Below, piece by piece: positions 50,084 to 52,564 of a stretch of DNA of 52,564 bases. The position numbers were made by a program, and so were the translations under genes. The notes under the pieces are model-generated. The model was not told where the DNA came from. It saw nothing but the letters and a program-made list of their open reading frames with translations, and did no database searches. This DNA is from Bacteroidales bacterium. GTDB lineage: Bacteria > Bacteroidota > Bacteroidia > Bacteroidales > F082. The first letter of the stretch is position 1. Each line of letters opens with the position of its first letter. The stretch is taken from the NCBI GenBank assembly GCA_016291135.1, contig JAEFAE010000003.1, positions 148,516 through 201,079 of the forward strand, written 5' to 3'.

Positions 50084-51301
50084 TTAGGAGCCTTTCACGG
50101 GCGTCAGTCGGACCATCAGCACCCCGTGCGAAGGGATGGTTGCGGTCACGTTCTTGGCAGTGGACTTGGCGATGGTCTTGTGCTGCCAGAGGTCATAGAC
50201 GCTGTAGTTACAGCCTGTTTTGCGTAGTTCGGGGATGTCGTTCCAGTTGAAGTTGAGGTTCCAGGCGTCGTCGCCGCGGTTGAAGAAACACACCGCCCAT
50301 TGGTCGTTTTCGAGCTGTTTCACCCAGATCTGGCGGTCGCCCATGGCGACAGAGAGATGGGCTTGGATACCCAGGGGATCCTGGTCGATGGCGATGACTT
50401 CCTTGTTGGTGAGGATGCGTCGCGTGTCATCGCTCATGTTGTTGAGGTCGTTGCCCGCCATCAGGGGTGCGGCCAGCATGCACCACATCGAGAAGTGGCT
50501 TTGGTCTTCGGTGGCGTTCATCCCGCCGTTGCCCACCTCCAGCATGTCGGGGTCGTTCCAGTGGCCGGGGCCGTTGTATGGATGGAGGTCTTGCACCAGG
50601 TCGATGATGTTGACCATGCCGTGGCCGCCCCAGTCCGCTTTGCCGTCCCATAGGTTGATGATGTCGCCCGTGGCTCTCCACAGGTGACCGATGCCTTGGG
50701 CCCATTCCCAGGGTTTGGTACTCCCCCACTCGCAGATGCTGAACACGATGGGACGTCCGGCTGTCTTCAACGCTTCGCGCATGACCGTGTAGGCTGTCTT
50801 GGAGTTGGTGCCTTGGTTGTTGCAGAAGTCATATTTCAGGTAATCGACTCCGGTGCGAGCATAGTAGAGTGCGTCTTGGTATTCGTGGCCCATGCTGCCC
50901 GGCCTCCCGGCGCAGGTATGGGTACCGACGCAGGAGTATATCCCGAATTTGAGACCTTTGGAGTGGATATAGTCTGCCACGTATTTCATGCCGTGCGGGA
51001 AGCGTTCCGGGTCGCACACGATGTTGCCATCTGCGTCGCGGTCGATCTGCCAGCAGTCGTCCACCACGATGTATTGATAGCCGGCGTCTTTCATGCCCGA
51101 GGCCACCAGTGCGTCGGCGGCTTCCATCAGCAGCTGCTCGCTGACGTTGCAGCCGAAACGGTTCCAGCTGTTCCATCCCATGGGCGGGGTCGGGCACAGG
51201 CTTTCGAACTGTTCTTGGGTAAGCGGTTGTGGTTTGGTGTTTTGTGCAGAGGCTGTGAAGGCCAGCAGTAGCATGAGTAGCAGTGTGCAAAAGTGTTTCA
51301 T
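50084..51301 (-). CDS. GH27 family alpha-galactosidase, exported
   Basis: 405 residues from MKHFCTLLLMLLLAFTASAQ at 51301, a signal peptide; farther upstream in-frame sequence crosses the promoter at 51329-51336. The (beta/alpha)8 domain begins PPMGWNSWNRFGC and carries DDCWQ, the nucleophile Asp in YLKYDFCNNQ (near residue 155) and the acid/base Asp in WRATGDI (near 210). GHWNDPDML and a C-terminal beta-sandwich complete the family layout. It releases terminal alpha-linked galactose, probably from dietary oligo- or polysaccharides in the periplasm. No SusC/SusD pair or other CAZyme is adjacent, so it is not in an evident utilisation locus. Confidence 0.95.
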   Translation of the reverse strand: MKHFCTLLLMLLLAFTASAQNTKPQPLTQEQFESLCPTPPMGWNSWNRFGCNVSEQLLMEAADALVASGMKDAGYQYIVVDDCWQIDRDADGNIVCDPERFPHGMKYVADYIHSKGLKFGIYSCVGTHTCAGRPGSMGHEYQDALYYARTGVDYLKYDFCNNQGTNSKTAYTVMREALKTAGRPIVFSICEWGSTKPWEWAQGIGHLWRATGDIINLWDGKADWGGHGMVNIIDLVQDLHPYNGPGHWNDPDMLEVGNGGMNATEDQSHFSMWCMLAAPLMAGNDLNNMSDDTRRILTNKEVIAIDQDPLGIQAHLSVAMGDRQIWVKQLENDQWAVCFFNRGDDAWNLNFNWNDIPELRKTGCNYSVYDLWQHKTIAKSTAKNVTATIPSHGVLMVRLTPVKGS

Positions 51302-51328
51302 GATGAGTACGGTTTGAATTATCAAGGA

Positions 51329-51354
51329 CAAAGATACATTTTTTTGTATTTTTG
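51329..51354. promoter_or_regulatory. Divergent promoters: GH27 (-) and EEP paralogue 2 (+)
   Basis: Minus strand TATCTTTG (CAAAGATA at 51329-51336) is 27 bases before the GH27 start; plus strand TATTTTTG (51347-51354) drives the EEP gene with a leader of about 80 bases. Confidence 0.65.
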
Positions 51355-51439
51355 ACCCAGAAATAACACAAAAATTAGAGAAATGAAAGACGATGGTTCT
51401 CTCTCCTATTCTCAAATTCTTGACAAAAAACAGAAAACC

Positions 51440-52183
51440 ATGATGAGACGGAGCATTATTGTGGCCCTGATGCTGTTGATGTGTACCTTGACGGCATGCC
51501 ACCGGCATCAGGACACGTTATTGGTGATGACTTACAACGTGCGCCATTGCGCCGGCATGGACCTGGTGGTGGACTACGACCGCACTGCCGAGGTGATTCA
51601 GCGGGAACAGCCCGATGTCGTCGCCTTGCAGGAGCTCGACAGCATGACAGGTCGCAGTGGGCATTGTTTCCAGTTGGGTGAGTTGGCCCGTCGCACCGGT
51701 TACGAGTCCGTCTTCGGGCCTGCCATCGACTATGACGGTGGCCAATACGGTGTGGGCATCCTTGTCAAGGAGACCCCGTTGAGTACCAAGTGCATCCCGT
51801 TGCCAGGCGAGGAGCCCCGTGTATTGTTGGTGGTGGAGCTGAAGGACTATGTGATGGCCTGCACCCATCTCGACTTGGAGGAGGAAGCCCGGCTGGCGTC
51901 TGTGCCGTTGATTGTGGAGGAAGCCCGGCGTTGGCAGAAGCCCTTCGTGTTGGCCGGCGACTGGAACGACACGCCTGGATCAGTGCTTTTGCAGGAGATG
52001 GAGAAGTACTTTACCATCCTTTCTGTTTCCGAGCCCTCCTACCCTGCCGATGTGCCGGTGGATTGTCTCGACTACATTGCCCTCTTCAAAGATCGGGAGG
52101 CTGAAGTGATGGAGTCCGTCGTCATCGAGGAACCCGAGGCCTCCGATCATCAGCCGGTGATGGTGAGGGCGTTGATGCGGTGA
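51440..52183 (+). CDS. EEP family enzyme, paralogue 2 (lipoprotein)
   Basis: About 247 residues from the ATG at 51440 (MMRRSIIVALMLLMC), which aligns with the start of paralogue 1; an in-frame ATG at 51383 would precede the signal peptide with a hydrophilic stretch. The lipobox LTAC makes this copy lipid-anchored, unlike paralogue 1. Catalytic motifs are intact: MTYNVRHCAGMD, VVALQELDSMTGRS, ACTHLDLE, LAGDWNDTP and ASDHQPVMV. The two copies differ mostly in the N-terminus and the last third. It is separated from paralogue 1 by the M28 and GH27 genes. Confidence 0.9.
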   Translation: MMRRSIIVALMLLMCTLTACHRHQDTLLVMTYNVRHCAGMDLVVDYDRTAEVIQREQPDVVALQELDSMTGRSGHCFQLGELARRTGYESVFGPAIDYDGGQYGVGILVKETPLSTKCIPLPGEEPRVLLVVELKDYVMACTHLDLEEEARLASVPLIVEEARRWQKPFVLAGDWNDTPGSVLLQEMEKYFTILSVSEPSYPADVPVDCLDYIALFKDREAEVMESVVIEEPEASDHQPVMVRALMR

Positions 52184-52380
52184 AGTTTGACATATTTTTT
52201 CACTTTTTCTGTTGCAGTATTAAAATCTTTCTTTATCTCTGCAGCCAGAAATTGGTAGGGGAACAGTCCTTTCAGACGTCCATAATCCAGCGATGACCCT
52301 TAGGGCGAGTTGGCCTGTCGATTTCTTTTTTTATGTCCTAAGAATATTTTATTATTACACTAATTTCAATTAATTTTTAG

Positions 52381-52564
52381 CTATAGCAAAAACTTAAAAT
52401 ACCCGTTTTGCAGCATTAAAACCAATGCGATCCAGATCACCGTCCACAGCGGCACCAGGACTTTGAATCGGATGTGTTTGGTCTTATGGCGGAAGAGGAG
52501 CATGCCGAGCCAACAGCCCACTCCTCCTCCTATACGAGCCGTCCACAGCAGCACTCTTTCCGGA
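52381..52564 (-). CDS. DUF1294-like small membrane protein (C-terminal part; 5' end outside the window)
   Basis: The minus-strand frame is open from the window edge to a TAG at 52381-52383 and encodes about 60 residues: RIGGGVGCWLGMLLFRHKTKH, then FKVLVPLWTVIWIALVLML and a short polar tail. The GG...GxLGMxxFRHKTKH motif followed by a membrane helix is the hallmark of DUF1294 proteins, small membrane proteins of unknown function. The gene is cut by the end of the window. The 197 bases between it and the EEP gene are AT-rich and show no feature I can support. Confidence 0.8.
   Translation of the reverse strand, partial: PERVLLWTARIGGGVGCWLGMLLFRHKTKHIRFKVLVPLWTVIWIALVLMLQNGYFKFLL

Noticed and set aside
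52150..52299. A 50-codon minus-strand frame between the second EEP gene and the DUF1294 gene (reads LDYGRLKGLFPYQFLAAEIK at its start)
   Set aside because: It looks protein-like for about 40 residues but has no clear start, begins directly after a stop, and runs antisense into the EEP gene. It could be a gene remnant; I could not support it.

Overview
The window comes from a member of the Bacteroidota, most likely an uncultured anaerobic Bacteroidales. The evidence is: (i) three proteins with type IX secretion (T9SS) C-terminal sorting domains; (ii) promoters of the Bacteroidota type (TAnnTTTG at -7, sometimes with TTTG at -33) in front of most transcription units, often as back-to-back divergent pairs; (iii) families typical of the phylum (DUF4831, DUF2079, PCMD-type secreted proteins, GH27 with an export signal); and (iv) no Shine-Dalgarno sequences that stand out. 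Coding DNA is GC-rich with a strongly biased third position, so several genes carry very long antisense shadow frames; intergenic DNA is AT-rich. No phage, integrase, transposase or CRISPR array is visible. No stretch longer than 300 bases lacks a gene or gene remnant.

Layout. 1-17.9 kb is mostly housekeeping: the end of a prolyl oligopeptidase, a DUF2079 membrane protein, a PCMD-like T9SS protein, glmS, a three-gene operon (barrel protein, metallophosphoesterase lipoprotein, small protein), nnr, rlmD, aroK, a small lipoprotein, a 1142-residue T9SS protein, another lipoprotein, mnmE and truA. 17.9-25.6 kb is envelope-related: a sigma-like protein, an M23 peptidase, then a four-gene run in which an LtaS-like phosphoglycerol transferase overlaps a diacylglycerol-type lipid kinase, followed by an MscS channel and an alpha/beta hydrolase. 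An intergenic block of short GC-rich hairpins and 19-base tandem repeats follows. 25.8-34.6 kb holds kdsA, a DUF4831 protein, a sodium:solute symporter, a small acidic protein, a GT2 glycosyltransferase, the small SRP RNA, a PurF-like protein that has lost its glutaminase cysteine, an SLC13/ArsB-type permease, a YciO-like protein and tRNA-Lys(TTT).

34.7-46.5 kb is the most unusual part and holds two leftward operons. The first (promoter near 40.82 kb) encodes a small membrane-anchored protein, four tandem paralogous lipoproteins of unknown function and a TPM-domain membrane protein. The second (promoter near 46.48 kb) places hypB, a 949-residue multi-FeS FAD/NAD(P) oxidoreductase, hypA, a 118-residue membrane protein and a DUF5692 membrane protein together, with no hydrogenase or urease structural gene in view.

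46.5-52.6 kb carries a lipoprotein, two close paralogues of an exported endonuclease/exonuclease/phosphatase-fold enzyme flanking an M28 peptidase and a GH27 alpha-galactosidase, an orphan T9SS sorting-domain fragment, and the end of a DUF1294 gene. All functional calls rest on reading motifs by eye; no database search was run.
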